From Puia sp035937535 (GTDB taxonomy: Bacteria > Bacteroidota > Bacteroidia > Chitinophagales > Chitinophagaceae), in the NCBI GenBank assembly GCA_035937535.1, contig DASZHV010000113.1:1-64000 (forward strand): a stretch of 64,000 nt of DNA, in the 5' to 3' direction. A program made the translations under genes and the position numbers. Shown here piece by piece: positions 17,355-26,809 of the stretch. The first letter of the stretch is position 1; the number at the start of each line of letters is the position of its first letter. Below the pieces are notes generated by a model that was not told the DNA's origin, searched no databases, and saw only the letters and a program-made list of their open reading frames with translations.

Positions 17355-18296
17355 TTAGGAATAAGAGAAAAAATGTTGTACCACGCGCTGGTTAAATTCA
17401 ATCAAGGCAGCTTTAATGTCTTCAAAAAAAACAGGAACCGTTTCCTTGTTCAATGAATCCAGTTCCATATATCTCACTTTACTGAAGAGTCGACCAAAAT
17501 CACGCAGCAAAGCGGCCCTTTCTTCATTGATTTCATTCCCGATAATTTTATTCAGATAGAGTTCAATTCTTTGCATTGAATACATCACAGAGCGCGTAAA
17601 ATTCTCATTTATTAGTATCTGGTGTAGTACATTATAATTATGATTTGAACTGCGATAGGTTTTCACGTGCAGTTCATAACCGGATAAACTGAACAACAGA
17701 TATTTCCATTGAAGCAAATCGTTGGTGTCAGCCTCCCTGAAATTGGTTATTTCCAGTTGCTTTTCTGCGAAGGCAATCGTTTGCAGGCATCGCTCGATAT
17801 ATTTTCCCAGATTCATGAAACACCAGCCTGTTCCCCTTGGCATTGTAATATCAGTAATACCCGTATATAAAACCGTGTGTTTGATAAGAGGTTCCATCAC
17901 TTCAAGTCCATGGTATGAATCAATTTTATGCTTCAACTCCGGCTGATTTATCAGATGATACATCTGATTCACTTCTTCCCATACTTCCTTGGTAATAAGA
18001 TCCTGCACTCCACGGGCATTCTCCCTTGCTTTGTTTACGAGGGTCTTCAGGCAATTTGTATTCGTAGTATCAAGCAATAAATGCTTTAAACTTTCTTCTG
18101 TATTATTTTCTATTGAATTCAGGTAATCATTTTCAGATTCTGTAAAAATTTCCAGAACAGGCTTCCAGGAGCTCGTTCCATTTACGTCCTTGTCCAGAGA
18201 AAATATATAATGGGTTCCGGCAAGACGCAACATGCCATCAGACCTTTCCATATAACGATTCAGCCAAAAAAGCGAATCTGCAATCCTGCTTAACAT
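17355..18296 (-). CDS. alpha-E domain protein (COG2307)
   Basis: The 313-residue, almost entirely helical protein starts MLSRIADSLFWLNRYMERSD, the hallmark N-terminus of the alpha-E family, and has the conserved GTGWCFMNLGKYIERC segment in the middle. Its biochemical role is unknown; it always travels with the circularly permuted ATP-grasp protein and often with the transglutaminase, as here. It lies between the two with gaps of 27 and 11 bp, so all three are translated from one message. It may be a binding platform or partner of the ATP-grasp enzyme. Confidence 0.93.
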   Translation of the reverse strand: MLSRIADSLFWLNRYMERSDGMLRLAGTHYIFSLDKDVNGTSSWKPVLEIFTESENDYLNSIENNTEESLKHLLLDTTNTNCLKTLVNKARENARGVQDLITKEVWEEVNQMYHLINQPELKHKIDSYHGLEVMEPLIKHTVLYTGITDITMPRGTGWCFMNLGKYIERCLQTIAFAEKQLEITNFREADTNDLLQWKYLLFSLSGYELHVKTYRSSNHNYNVLHQILINENFTRSVMYSMQRIELYLNKIIGNEINEERAALLRDFGRLFSKVRYMELDSLNKETVPVFFEDIKAALIEFNQRVVQHFFSYS

Positions 18297-18323
18297 GTAT
18301 TTACCATTTTAAGAATCCATCTT

Positions 18324-19778
18324 TCAATCTATTACCCATGTATCTTTACTACCCCCTCCCTGCGAGGAATTAACGATCAGTGAACCCTTTTTCAAAGCAA
18401 CCCTTGTTAATCCGCCGGGTACGATTTGAATTCCGGAAGGTCCGCATAAAGCATAGGGCCGAAGGTCCACATGCCTTCCTTCAAATTTCCCGTCAATAAA
18501 ACATGGAGCCGTAGAAAGTCTTATAATAGGCTGCGCAATGAAACTTCTTGGATCGGCTTCAATTTCTTTTCTGGCTTTCATCCAGTCTTTCTCTGTTACA
18601 GAATTTCCCATAACCATTCCGTATCCACCGGATTGATTTGTCCTTTTGATCACCATTCTGTTTAAATTATCAAATACATATTGCCGTGCGTCCGGATTAC
18701 TCATTTCATAAGTTTCAACATTGGGCAGCAGCGGTTCTTCGTTTAGATAATATTTTATCATAGCTGGCACAAATGCATAGATGGCTTTATCGTCCGCTAC
18801 TCCATTGCCTACTGCATTTACAATAGCGACAGTTCCCTTCCTATATGCGGCCATCAATCCGGGTACACCCAGGGCACTGTCCGGTTTAAAGATCAACGGA
18901 TCCAGGTAATCATCATCCACTCTTCGATATATTACATGAACCTGCTCCAGGCCCTGTGTCGTTTTCATGTAAACTTTGTGGTTGTCCACCACCAGGTCAC
19001 GTCCTTCAACCAGGGCAATTCCCATTTGTCTTGCTAAGAATGTATGCTCGTAATAAGCAGAATTATAGATACCCGGTGTTAGTAAAACAACCTGCGGATT
19101 AGAGATCTGCGCTGGCGATAAGGAAAGTAGTATCTCATGCAGTAAAAGTGGATAATTGCTAACACGGCGCACACGGGAAGCCGCTACCAGTTCAGGAAAA
19201 AGTCGTTTGGTGATCTCCCTGTTCTCCAGCATATATGAAACACCAGAAGGTGTCCGGAGATTGTCTTCCAGTACATAAAATACACCATTGTCCCCGCGGA
19301 TCAGGTCAATTCCGGAGATATGAATAAAAATATCATGTGGAACCTGGATGCCCGCCACTTCCCGCATATAATGCGGACAGGAAGCAATTAATTCAGCGGG
19401 GATTATTTTATCCTGAATGATACTTTGTGATGAATAAATATCCTTCAGAAAAAGGTTCAGGGCTTTTAGTCTTTGTTTGAGACCATCTTCGATAATCTTC
19501 CATTCGTCTCCTGAAAGAACACGTGGAATAATATCAAAAGGAAAAATCCGCTCTATTCCGGCATCATCATTATAAACCGTAAACGTAATGCCCTGGTTCA
19601 TGAATAACTCACTTGCCAGCTTTTCTTTTTGCTGAAGGCTGTGCACGTCCAGCTGTTTCAGCGCGTGAACCACATTCCGGTACAAATCCCGGAAATCATT
19701 CCCCTCGCGCATCTCATCCCAAAACCCCTGTGGTCCCGCATAAAAATCCAATAAACCCTGGGGTACCATAATAGTCAT
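18324..19778 (-). CDS. circularly permuted type 2 ATP-grasp protein (COG2308)
   Basis: The protein of 484 residues has the ATP-grasp motifs of the permuted family: NLRTPSGVSYMLENRE, GVADDKAIYAFVPAMIKYYL, MVIKRTNQSGGYGMVMG and FIDGKFEGRHVDLRPYAL, with acidic and Lys residues that would bind ATP and magnesium. Such enzymes join a carboxylate to an amine. It is first in the operon with alpha-E and transglutaminase proteins and probably forms a peptide or amide product used or cleaved by the transglutaminase. The ATG at 19778 is followed by another at 19769; either may serve. Confidence 0.93.
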   Translation of the reverse strand: MTIMVPQGLLDFYAGPQGFWDEMREGNDFRDLYRNVVHALKQLDVHSLQQKEKLASELFMNQGITFTVYNDDAGIERIFPFDIIPRVLSGDEWKIIEDGLKQRLKALNLFLKDIYSSQSIIQDKIIPAELIASCPHYMREVAGIQVPHDIFIHISGIDLIRGDNGVFYVLEDNLRTPSGVSYMLENREITKRLFPELVAASRVRRVSNYPLLLHEILLSLSPAQISNPQVVLLTPGIYNSAYYEHTFLARQMGIALVEGRDLVVDNHKVYMKTTQGLEQVHVIYRRVDDDYLDPLIFKPDSALGVPGLMAAYRKGTVAIVNAVGNGVADDKAIYAFVPAMIKYYLNEEPLLPNVETYEMSNPDARQYVFDNLNRMVIKRTNQSGGYGMVMGNSVTEKDWMKARKEIEADPRSFIAQPIIRLSTAPCFIDGKFEGRHVDLRPYALCGPSGIQIVPGGLTRVALKKGSLIVNSSQGGGSKDTWVID

Positions 19779-19941
19779 TTGGCTTGTAGAAATAGAAAAT
19801 GCAGCTGAATACAGCTGCAGATCGTTGTTGAATGAAGTTAAATAAAATCATTCAGCCTGCAAAAGGAAAAATTATTCCTGCTACTTTAATGAATTTTCAA
19901 ACGATTGATTTATGTTATATTAGATTTCTAATTACCCCTGT

Positions 19942-21609
19942 ATGAAAAATTTCTTGTTTATCCTGACCCTCAGCCTTTCATTTTTTTTTGTTTCCTGTAA
20001 ACAACATCCGGCGGCGGACAGGATCTATTTCAACGCGAAAATATGGACCGGCGACTCAGCCAACCCGGAAGCAACAGCCATTGCTGTAAAAGATTCACTG
20101 ATAATATATGTTGGGAACGATTATCAGTCTTACGCCGGAAGTCAGACAGTACTCAGGGATCTCCGAGGCGAAATGCTCGTGCCTGGTTTCATCGATAATC
20201 ATACCCATTTCCTCGACGGTGGTTACGCATTAGGCACTATAAATCTTCGGGCTGTTAAATCTGTAAAGGATTTTATTTCAACATTCCGGCATTTTGCAGA
20301 TTCCGCAAAAGGAAGTTCCTGGATTAAAGCCGGTAACTGGGACCATGAAGCATGGGGTGGACAGCTCCCGCACAAAGAATGGATCGACAGTGTGAGCGGA
20401 CAACATCCCGTTTTTATTAATCGCTATGACGGACATATGGGCCTCGCTAATTCCATTGCCTTAAAACTCGCAGGTATCACGAAAAATACACCCAATCCGC
20501 CTGGTGGAGAAATTGTGAGGGACCTTAAAACGGGTGAACCAACCGGTATTCTTCGAGATGAAGCCACCAATCTGGTATATAAAGTGATCCCGGACCAGAC
20601 TGAAAATGAACTCGACGTAGCGCTCCAAAAAGCAGCCGCACATGCATTATCCCACGGACTTACACAAGTGCATGATATGGGATCTTATGGAGGGTGGATT
20701 GACATGGCAACTTATCGAAGGGCAGAAGCTACAGGCAGGCTACCCCTTCGCATTTATTCTTTCGTAGCTATTCACAGTTGGCAGAAACTGGATTCATTTG
20801 TTAAGAATAATGGTTGGGGTGATGACCGTTTACACTGGGGCGGTCTTAAAGGTTTTGTCGATGGTTCACTGGGTTCCACTACGGCCTGGTTTTATAAACC
20901 TTATCTAGATGCACCGAACTCCACTGGTTTACAGGTTACCGATACAAATCTTTTAAGAAAATGGATTCTGGCGGCAGATTCAGTCGGATTACATGTAGCC
21001 ACTCACGCCATTGGTGATCATGCAAATGACTGGATCCTGGATGTTTATGAAGAAGCAGAAAACCTTCATCCGGGAAAGGATCATAGGTTTCGGGTTGAAC
21101 ACGCCCAGCACCTGACCCCAGGTGCCATCGACCGCTTTGCAAAACTCCAGGTAATTCCATCCATGCAACCCTATCATGCCATTGATGACGGAAAGTGGGC
21201 AGCTAAAAGACTGGATAGTGCGAGACTAAAAGGAACTTATGTTTTTAAATCCCTACTCGATACCCATGCCAACCTGACTTTCGGATCTGATTGGACCGTT
21301 GCACCACTAGATCCGATCGCAGGTATTTACGCAGCAGTTACCCGCCGCACGCTGGACGATAAGAATCCGGAAGGCTGGTTCCCAGAACAGAAAATTACGG
21401 TTGAACAGGCGCTGCGTTGTTATACTGTAAACAATGCCTGGGCCGGCTTTCAGGAAAATAAAACAGGTAAACTGAAAGCGGGTATGTTGGCAGATTTTAC
21501 TGTTCTTTCGGAAGACCTGTTTGCCATTGCGCCGGAAAATATCAGGGATACTAAAATCCTCCTTACGGTGGTAGGAGGGAAAGAGGCGTATTCAATTATT
21601 AATTATTGA
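19942..21609 (+). CDS. amidohydrolase lipoprotein, YtcJ-like
   Basis: A lipoprotein signal (lipobox FVSC, Cys19) leads into a metal-dependent amidohydrolase. Metal and catalytic positions are visible: His87-x-His89 in DNHTHFLDGG, the lysine of LKGFVDGSLGSTTAW, His in VATHAIGDHAND and FRVEHAQHL, and the catalytic Asp in TFGSDWTVAPLDP. The family (COG1574) hydrolyses amides or related bonds of unknown small molecules. At 555 residues it has the usual length. The last codons and the stop lie in a 7-bp tandem repeat, so the exact C-terminus could vary between strains. It stands alone and converges on the sialate O-acetylesterase gene. Confidence 0.92.
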   Translation: MKNFLFILTLSLSFFFVSCKQHPAADRIYFNAKIWTGDSANPEATAIAVKDSLIIYVGNDYQSYAGSQTVLRDLRGEMLVPGFIDNHTHFLDGGYALGTINLRAVKSVKDFISTFRHFADSAKGSSWIKAGNWDHEAWGGQLPHKEWIDSVSGQHPVFINRYDGHMGLANSIALKLAGITKNTPNPPGGEIVRDLKTGEPTGILRDEATNLVYKVIPDQTENELDVALQKAAAHALSHGLTQVHDMGSYGGWIDMATYRRAEATGRLPLRIYSFVAIHSWQKLDSFVKNNGWGDDRLHWGGLKGFVDGSLGSTTAWFYKPYLDAPNSTGLQVTDTNLLRKWILAADSVGLHVATHAIGDHANDWILDVYEEAENLHPGKDHRFRVEHAQHLTPGAIDRFAKLQVIPSMQPYHAIDDGKWAAKRLDSARLKGTYVFKSLLDTHANLTFGSDWTVAPLDPIAGIYAAVTRRTLDDKNPEGWFPEQKITVEQALRCYTVNNAWAGFQENKTGKLKAGMLADFTVLSEDLFAIAPENIRDTKILLTVVGGKEAYSIINY

Positions 21610-21621
21610 TTATTGATTATT
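21594..21621. repeat. 7-bp tandem repeat across a stop codon
   Basis: Units AATTATT, AATTATT, GATTATT, GATTATT run from 21594 to 21621. The amidohydrolase ends inside it (TGA at 21607-21609), so its C-terminal Ile-Ile-Asn-Tyr is repeat-encoded. A gain or loss of one unit would shift the reading frame at the very end of the gene. Confidence 0.8.
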
Positions 21622-21656
21622 AACGTTATCGAGTTTCTTACGTATTTAGTAATTAA

Positions 21657-23615
21657 TCATTTATTGAAGAACCTTACCGAGTCAGTAAGACCTGGCCAAT
21701 TATCTGTTCTAAATGGTGAAGCCGGAAATCCATCCGCGTTATACAGATTGATATCCTCCGGTGCGTTACTCCAACCATACCTTACGGATACAGGATTTTT
21801 AACGGAATCTGCACTTACAACAATTTGTTTGCCCCGAATTAATGCACGTGCATAATAAAATTTCCGGTCCGGTCCTGCTATTTCAAATCCATGCAGGTAT
21901 CCACTCTTATCTTTTGCAACAAGCCCCTCCCCCACTGACTTAAAAAATAAAATGGCTTCACCATTTGAAAAGGAAACTGAGTCGTACAGAGGTCCGTAAC
22001 CTGTTAAGTTAAAACCATAAACATCTTTTAATGCAATTGAAGCGAGGCGCCGCCCTACCTCCTGCTTATTCTTGGGATGAATATCTTTCGGATCCCCGAT
22101 ATCCGTCGTAACAGACATACCGGTGTTGGGTAACCGAAGTGTTTTTGTTTGCGCCTCCCTTAATTCAGCCCATTTGCTTCCGGCATTGCTGCTTTCATTT
22201 GATCCAAAATCCGCCAATTGTACAAAGAGAAAAGGAAAAGGATCATTCCATTCTTTCCTCCAGGTTTCGATCATCAGGGGAAATGTTTTGCCATATTCAA
22301 AAGCACGGTCCGTATTAGCTTCTCCCTGGTACCATAAAACGCCCCGGATAGAATATGGAATGATTGGATGAAGCATTGCATTATAAATAATGGCTCCTTC
22401 ACTATTCATCCACTGCATATAATGATGCGGCTTATTCAAAATGGGCAACATTTTCCATTTTTCATCAGCAAGAGAAATTCTTTCTCCATCGAAATCGAGA
22501 TAAATCTGATCATTTTCCCCACGGATCCCAACAGCCCACCAATCAGGAACCTGCTGTGGACCTATTTCAAGCAACAATAGGTTCCGTCCGACCTTCCAGG
22601 TATAAGGAGGCAGTGAAACCGTAAAAATTTTATCCGATGTTTTAGGAAAATCCATTCCGTTAACAAACCAGCGAAAACGAATATCATTCACACCCAAACT
22701 TAAAACAGAGGGCAGTGAAACCTGTATTGAATCCAAAATGATCTCCTTCACCATATAACCTTCTCCCCGATAAGCAGGAAGGCCAACCCAGTCCCAGCTT
22801 GTCGGTACAGCAGATGGTATCCATCCGGAAAAATTATAATTTACTTCCAGAACGGCGGCCTCGTCCGTCTCAGGTATTTTCCCATTATTCAGTCTTTTAA
22901 GGGTTGTCATAATTCCTTTTTCCACCCGCGCATTGGATTCATCCCAGTTATCCGGCATTTGTTTTACATAATCCTTTAATTCATCAGAGCCTATCATGGC
23001 ATCCCGGCTGATCCAGCTTTCTACCTGTGACCCTCCCCAATTATCATAAATCAATCCAACAGGAACATGGAGACGTTCGAAAATATCTCGCGCGAAAAAA
23101 TATCCAACGGCAGTGAACTCGCCGGTAGTTTTGGGAGTAGAGATAACCCATTGAGTGGAATCAACAAATTCTTCCAATTGAAATTTTAATTTATGTGGAA
23201 TGCTCACCTGTCTTATCAATGGATTATTTGCCCGGTGTAATTCATATTTAGCATTCATCGCCTGCTTTACACTGAATTCCATATTCGACTGACCTGAACA
23301 AATCCAGACTTCTCCAAATAAAACGTCTGAAAATACCTTCGTTTCATTTCTGGTTTTAATTGTCAGGACATATGGTCCGCCAGCAGAAAAAGCCGGCATG
23401 GTGACCAGCCACCGACCATCATTATTCGCTTTAGCAGACACTTTAAATTGTCCCAGGGAAATATTGACGTTTTCATTTGCCCCTGCATCGCCCCAGATTT
23501 TCAAAGGTTTATCTCTTTGTAATATCATGTGGTCGCTGAATATTGCTGACAAACGGAGTTGTGAAATGGCATGAGTGTAAAAGAAAATTAATAATATGCT
23601 TAAGGAGAATTTCAT
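21657..23615 (-). CDS. sialate O-acetylesterase-family SGNH esterase
   Basis: A signal peptide (1-18) precedes an esterase of the sialate O-acetylesterase (SIAE, carbohydrate esterase) family. Block I with nucleophile Ser110 is ICSGQSNMEFSV, the SGNH Gly/Asn region includes GVLWYQGEAN, and the catalytic Asp/His are in TDIGDPKDIHPKNK. An inserted beta-sandwich (about 270-370) is usual in this family. It removes O-acetyl groups from sialic acids or plant polysaccharides in the periplasm; the exact substrate cannot be told. It is divergent from the DUF5009 acyltransferase gene, with a short shared promoter region, which suggests related jobs in acetylated glycan use. Confidence 0.93.
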   Translation of the reverse strand: MKFSLSILLIFFYTHAISQLRLSAIFSDHMILQRDKPLKIWGDAGANENVNISLGQFKVSAKANNDGRWLVTMPAFSAGGPYVLTIKTRNETKVFSDVLFGEVWICSGQSNMEFSVKQAMNAKYELHRANNPLIRQVSIPHKLKFQLEEFVDSTQWVISTPKTTGEFTAVGYFFARDIFERLHVPVGLIYDNWGGSQVESWISRDAMIGSDELKDYVKQMPDNWDESNARVEKGIMTTLKRLNNGKIPETDEAAVLEVNYNFSGWIPSAVPTSWDWVGLPAYRGEGYMVKEIILDSIQVSLPSVLSLGVNDIRFRWFVNGMDFPKTSDKIFTVSLPPYTWKVGRNLLLLEIGPQQVPDWWAVGIRGENDQIYLDFDGERISLADEKWKMLPILNKPHHYMQWMNSEGAIIYNAMLHPIIPYSIRGVLWYQGEANTDRAFEYGKTFPLMIETWRKEWNDPFPFLFVQLADFGSNESSNAGSKWAELREAQTKTLRLPNTGMSVTTDIGDPKDIHPKNKQEVGRRLASIALKDVYGFNLTGYGPLYDSVSFSNGEAILFFKSVGEGLVAKDKSGYLHGFEIAGPDRKFYYARALIRGKQIVVSADSVKNPVSVRYGWSNAPEDINLYNADGFPASPFRTDNWPGLTDSVRFFNK

Positions 23616-23679
23616 AATCGGAAGTTATCAAAAAAAATTAGAATCATTTTTTAGCTATATTCATTCTATAAATTATTAC

Positions 23680-24828
23680 ATGAGCAAACATCAGAGCCAG
23701 GTTCAGGTTCCGGATTCCCCCCTTGGACCCATTGGCGGACAGCGTCTCTATTCTCTTGACGCACTCAGAGGATTTGATATGTTCTGGATATTGGGTGCCG
23801 AAGATATTGTCAATACCCTTGCCCAGTCAACAGGCTCTTCATTTTGGGGAGGATTTGCAAACCAGCTTACGCATCCCGCATGGAACGGATTTCATCTTTA
23901 TGACCTGATATTCCCGCTATTTCTTTTTATGGCTGGCGTTTCCTCACCTTATTCAACTGGAAGAGAACTTGAAAAAGGGAATGGCAGGAAAAAAGTCTTA
24001 ATGCGTGTAATTAAAAGAGGACTGATTCTCGTTCTATTAGGTATATTCCACAATAATGGCCTGCATTTGCGGCCAATTTCGGATATCAGGTTTGGCAGTG
24101 TGCTCGGCAGGATCGGTCTTGCATATATGTTCGCAAATATCATTTACATATATACTAAAAGAAATACTCAGATCATCTGGTTCTGGGCCCTGACCATCGG
24201 CTATTGGCTCCTGTTAAAATTTACTTCTGCACCAGGTTTCCCAATGGGTGACCTAACCATGGAAGGAAATTTCGCTTCTTATATAGACAGGACCATCATG
24301 CCTGGAAAACTTTACCTTGGCATTCATGACCCTGAAGGAATTATGTCCACTATTCCAGCTATCAGCACGGGCCTGCTGGGTATCTTAACCGGAACCTATA
24401 TTAAAAAAAGCAGTCACAACGGAGGCAGAAAGTCTTTTTGGATGGCCGTTTCAGGAGTTGTCCTCATTATTATAGCTTTGATCTGGAATTTTAATTTCCC
24501 GATTAATAAAAATCTATGGACAAGCTCATTTGTTTGTCTCGTTGGCGGAATCAGCCTTTTATTATTTTCCCTTTTCTATTATATCATTGATGTAAAAGGG
24601 TATAAAAAATGGGCATTCTTCTTTAAAGTGATTGGCATGAATTCCATTCTGATATATTTATCTGGCCATTTTATTAACTGGGAATATGCGACCAACGGAT
24701 TTTTTCAATGGCTGGGACAACTTACCCCGGTTTTGTATGCACCTGTTGTTATTGCCATATGTTATGTAGCAGTTAAATGGGCATTCCTGTATTTCCTTTA
24801 TCTCAAAAAAGTATTTTTGAGGGTCTGA
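23680..24828 (+). CDS. DUF5009 / heparan-glucosaminide acetyltransferase-like membrane protein
   Basis: The protein has the signature SLDALRGFDMFWILGAED near its N-terminus and about ten membrane helices, matching the DUF5009 group of the acyltransferase-3/HGSNAT (COG4299) superfamily. These proteins are thought to move acetyl groups across the membrane onto sugars. An ATG at 23596 would put the start inside the divergent esterase gene, so the ATG at 23680 is preferred (382 residues). A His in GIFHNNGLHLRP is a candidate catalytic residue. Next to the sialate O-acetylesterase gene it suggests acetyl cycling on a glycan, which is inference. Confidence 0.85.
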   Translation: MSKHQSQVQVPDSPLGPIGGQRLYSLDALRGFDMFWILGAEDIVNTLAQSTGSSFWGGFANQLTHPAWNGFHLYDLIFPLFLFMAGVSSPYSTGRELEKGNGRKKVLMRVIKRGLILVLLGIFHNNGLHLRPISDIRFGSVLGRIGLAYMFANIIYIYTKRNTQIIWFWALTIGYWLLLKFTSAPGFPMGDLTMEGNFASYIDRTIMPGKLYLGIHDPEGIMSTIPAISTGLLGILTGTYIKKSSHNGGRKSFWMAVSGVVLIIIALIWNFNFPINKNLWTSSFVCLVGGISLLLFSLFYYIIDVKGYKKWAFFFKVIGMNSILIYLSGHFINWEYATNGFFQWLGQLTPVLYAPVVIAICYVAVKWAFLYFLYLKKVFLRV

Positions 24829-24833
24829 ACATT

Positions 24834-24861
24834 ACTTTTTACTTTTTACTTTTTACTTTTT
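24834..24861. repeat. 7-bp tandem repeat (ACTTTTT x4)
   Basis: Four head-to-tail copies of ACTTTTT lie between the stop of the acyltransferase and the start codon of the serine hydrolase (24865). Length changes here would alter the spacing of the leader before the hydrolase. Confidence 0.85.
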
Positions 24862-24864
24862 TAA

Positions 24865-26391
24865 ATGAAAACATTCTGCTGTTATTTATTATTTTCTTTC
24901 TTTTTCATAAGCCTTAATGCACAATCGCAGGAACCCGCTTTCATTAGGGACAGTATGGATAGTTATATTCAAAAGGGATTAAAGGACTGGAACCTGCCGG
25001 GACTAGCGGTTGTGATCGTAAAGGATGGAAAAGTAGTTTGGATGAAGGGTTACGGAGTAAAGGATATTCAAACGAACAAACCAGTGGATGAGAATACGTT
25101 ATTCATGATTGCCAGTAACACAAAACTATTTACAGGCAGTTCACTGGCCATGCTGGAAACCCAGGGGAAAATTTCACTTGATGATCCTATTACAAAATAT
25201 TTTCCGGCATACCGCCTATATGATTCCACGTCAACTAAACTGGTAAGCATCCGTGATATGCTCTCCCATCATATAGGTACGAAGACTTTTGAAGGCGATT
25301 TTACTTTCTGGAATACCTCTCTTAGTCGCGAAGAAATTATGAGAAGAATGCGTTTTCTGAAACCGCCATATCATTTCAGACAGGAATTTGGTTATTGCAA
25401 TAGTTGTTTCTTGACTGCCGGTCAGATCATTCCCATTGTTACCGGTGAATCCTGGGAACAATTTGTTCAAAAGAATTTTATTGGCCCTCTGTCCATGAAT
25501 CAAACCCTGGTACTTTCTACGGGTGTTGCGGATCAGCTGAATGTTGCGACTCCTTATACGACCTCTTACTCTGATAACTTAAACAAAGTTCCATTTGATA
25601 ACTGGAACAACCTTGCACCAGCTGCAGCCATTATAAGTAATGTGAACGACCTTTCCCATTGGTTATTCATGCAACTAGACAGTGGCCGTTACCAGGGAAA
25701 AGAAATTATTCCCTGGGAAGCGCTTCAAAAAACAAGGATTGCAAATTCATGGGTGAGAAGTAAAAAATCGCCGGTTTATCCAACTCATTTTGAGGGATAC
25801 GGACTCGGATTATTTATGGCTGATTATGCAGGCCGGCAGATCTATTGGCATACAGGTGGTGCAGGAGGCATGGTAAGTAATGTTTGTTTTATTCCGGAGG
25901 AACATCTCGGCATTGCTATTCTTACAAATAATGATAATCAATACTTTTTTGAAGATCTCCGTTATCAGATCTTAGATGCTTATCTGGGTGTACCCTATGT
26001 GAACAGGAGTCTTCAGAATTTACCTGGTTTTTTGGAACAGGCTTCGGCTGATATCAAAGAAATCAATGGTTGGAAGGCACGTGTAAAATCAAATAAATCT
26101 GATCTCCCCTTATCCGCTTATACCGGTGTTTATAAAAACACATTATATGGGAAGATCAGGATTAGTCAGTCGAATAATCAGCTCATCATTCACTATGAAA
26201 CAAAACCGGATCTTTCGGCAACACTTGATTATATGGATAAAGGAGAGTGGCTGTTGACATATAATAATATTCTCTACGGTATTTTTCAGGTGAAATTCGA
26301 TATATCCGGCAATAATGTTACATCATTAACCACACTCCAAAACCCTTTTGTGGAGTATGATCCATATGTTTTTACAAAGTCACAGCAATAA
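24865..26391 (+). CDS. class C beta-lactamase-like serine hydrolase
   Basis: A signal peptide (1-22) is followed by a penicillin-binding/AmpC-fold domain with Ser84-x-x-Lys87 (ASNTK), Tyr177-x-Asn179 (GYCNS) and a His-Thr-Gly triad replacing KTG (WHTGGAGGMVS). A C-terminal DUF3471-type beta domain (about 410-508, with LSAYTGVYKNTLYGKIRIS) follows. Such proteins are usually D-amino-acid peptidases or esterases acting on peptides or cell-wall fragments rather than true antibiotic-degrading enzymes. It lies 36 bp after the acyltransferase gene on the same strand, so the two may be co-transcribed. Confidence 0.92.
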   Translation: MKTFCCYLLFSFFFISLNAQSQEPAFIRDSMDSYIQKGLKDWNLPGLAVVIVKDGKVVWMKGYGVKDIQTNKPVDENTLFMIASNTKLFTGSSLAMLETQGKISLDDPITKYFPAYRLYDSTSTKLVSIRDMLSHHIGTKTFEGDFTFWNTSLSREEIMRRMRFLKPPYHFRQEFGYCNSCFLTAGQIIPIVTGESWEQFVQKNFIGPLSMNQTLVLSTGVADQLNVATPYTTSYSDNLNKVPFDNWNNLAPAAAIISNVNDLSHWLFMQLDSGRYQGKEIIPWEALQKTRIANSWVRSKKSPVYPTHFEGYGLGLFMADYAGRQIYWHTGGAGGMVSNVCFIPEEHLGIAILTNNDNQYFFEDLRYQILDAYLGVPYVNRSLQNLPGFLEQASADIKEINGWKARVKSNKSDLPLSAYTGVYKNTLYGKIRISQSNNQLIIHYETKPDLSATLDYMDKGEWLLTYNNILYGIFQVKFDISGNNVTSLTTLQNPFVEYDPYVFTKSQQ

Positions 26392-26421
26392 TGATAAAGC
26401 GATTAATAATTAATATTTAAA

Positions 26422-26790
26422 ATGCGCGCTCTTCTATTTGTAGGCATTGGAGGAGGAATAGGAAGCATCCTTCGCTATGCCATATCACTTTTTATAGGGC
26501 GGCACGTTCCGATCGCATTTCCACTGGGTACTTTACTGGTAAATATTTCCGGTTGTTTTCTCATAGGCGTTATATATTCGATCGCTTCAAAATATGTCGG
26601 CTTCCATCCCGAATGGCGTTTATTCCTTATTACAGGAATTTGCGGGGGTTATACTACATTCTCCACTTTCTCCTATGACGGACTGATCCTTCTAAAACAG
26701 GGCTCCAACTTCTACTTTATGCTTTATGTTCTGGGAAGTGTTATCCTTGGCCTGCTTGCAACATTTGCCGGTGCAGCAATTTTTAAATAA
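26422..26790 (+). CDS. crcB: fluoride ion channel CrcB/Fluc
   Basis: A 122-residue protein with four membrane helices and the family signatures GGIGSILRYAIS, LLVNISGCFLIG (with the conserved Asn41) and GGYTTFSTFSYD, which lines the fluoride path. Fluc channels form antiparallel dimers and lower cytoplasmic fluoride. It follows the serine hydrolase by 30 bp. I see no fluoride riboswitch in that gap. It converges with the SDR gene. Confidence 0.95.
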   Translation: MRALLFVGIGGGIGSILRYAISLFIGRHVPIAFPLGTLLVNISGCFLIGVIYSIASKYVGFHPEWRLFLITGICGGYTTFSTFSYDGLILLKQGSNFYFMLYVLGSVILGLLATFAGAAIFK

Positions 26791-26809
26791 TCAAACCTCC
26801 AATATTTTA

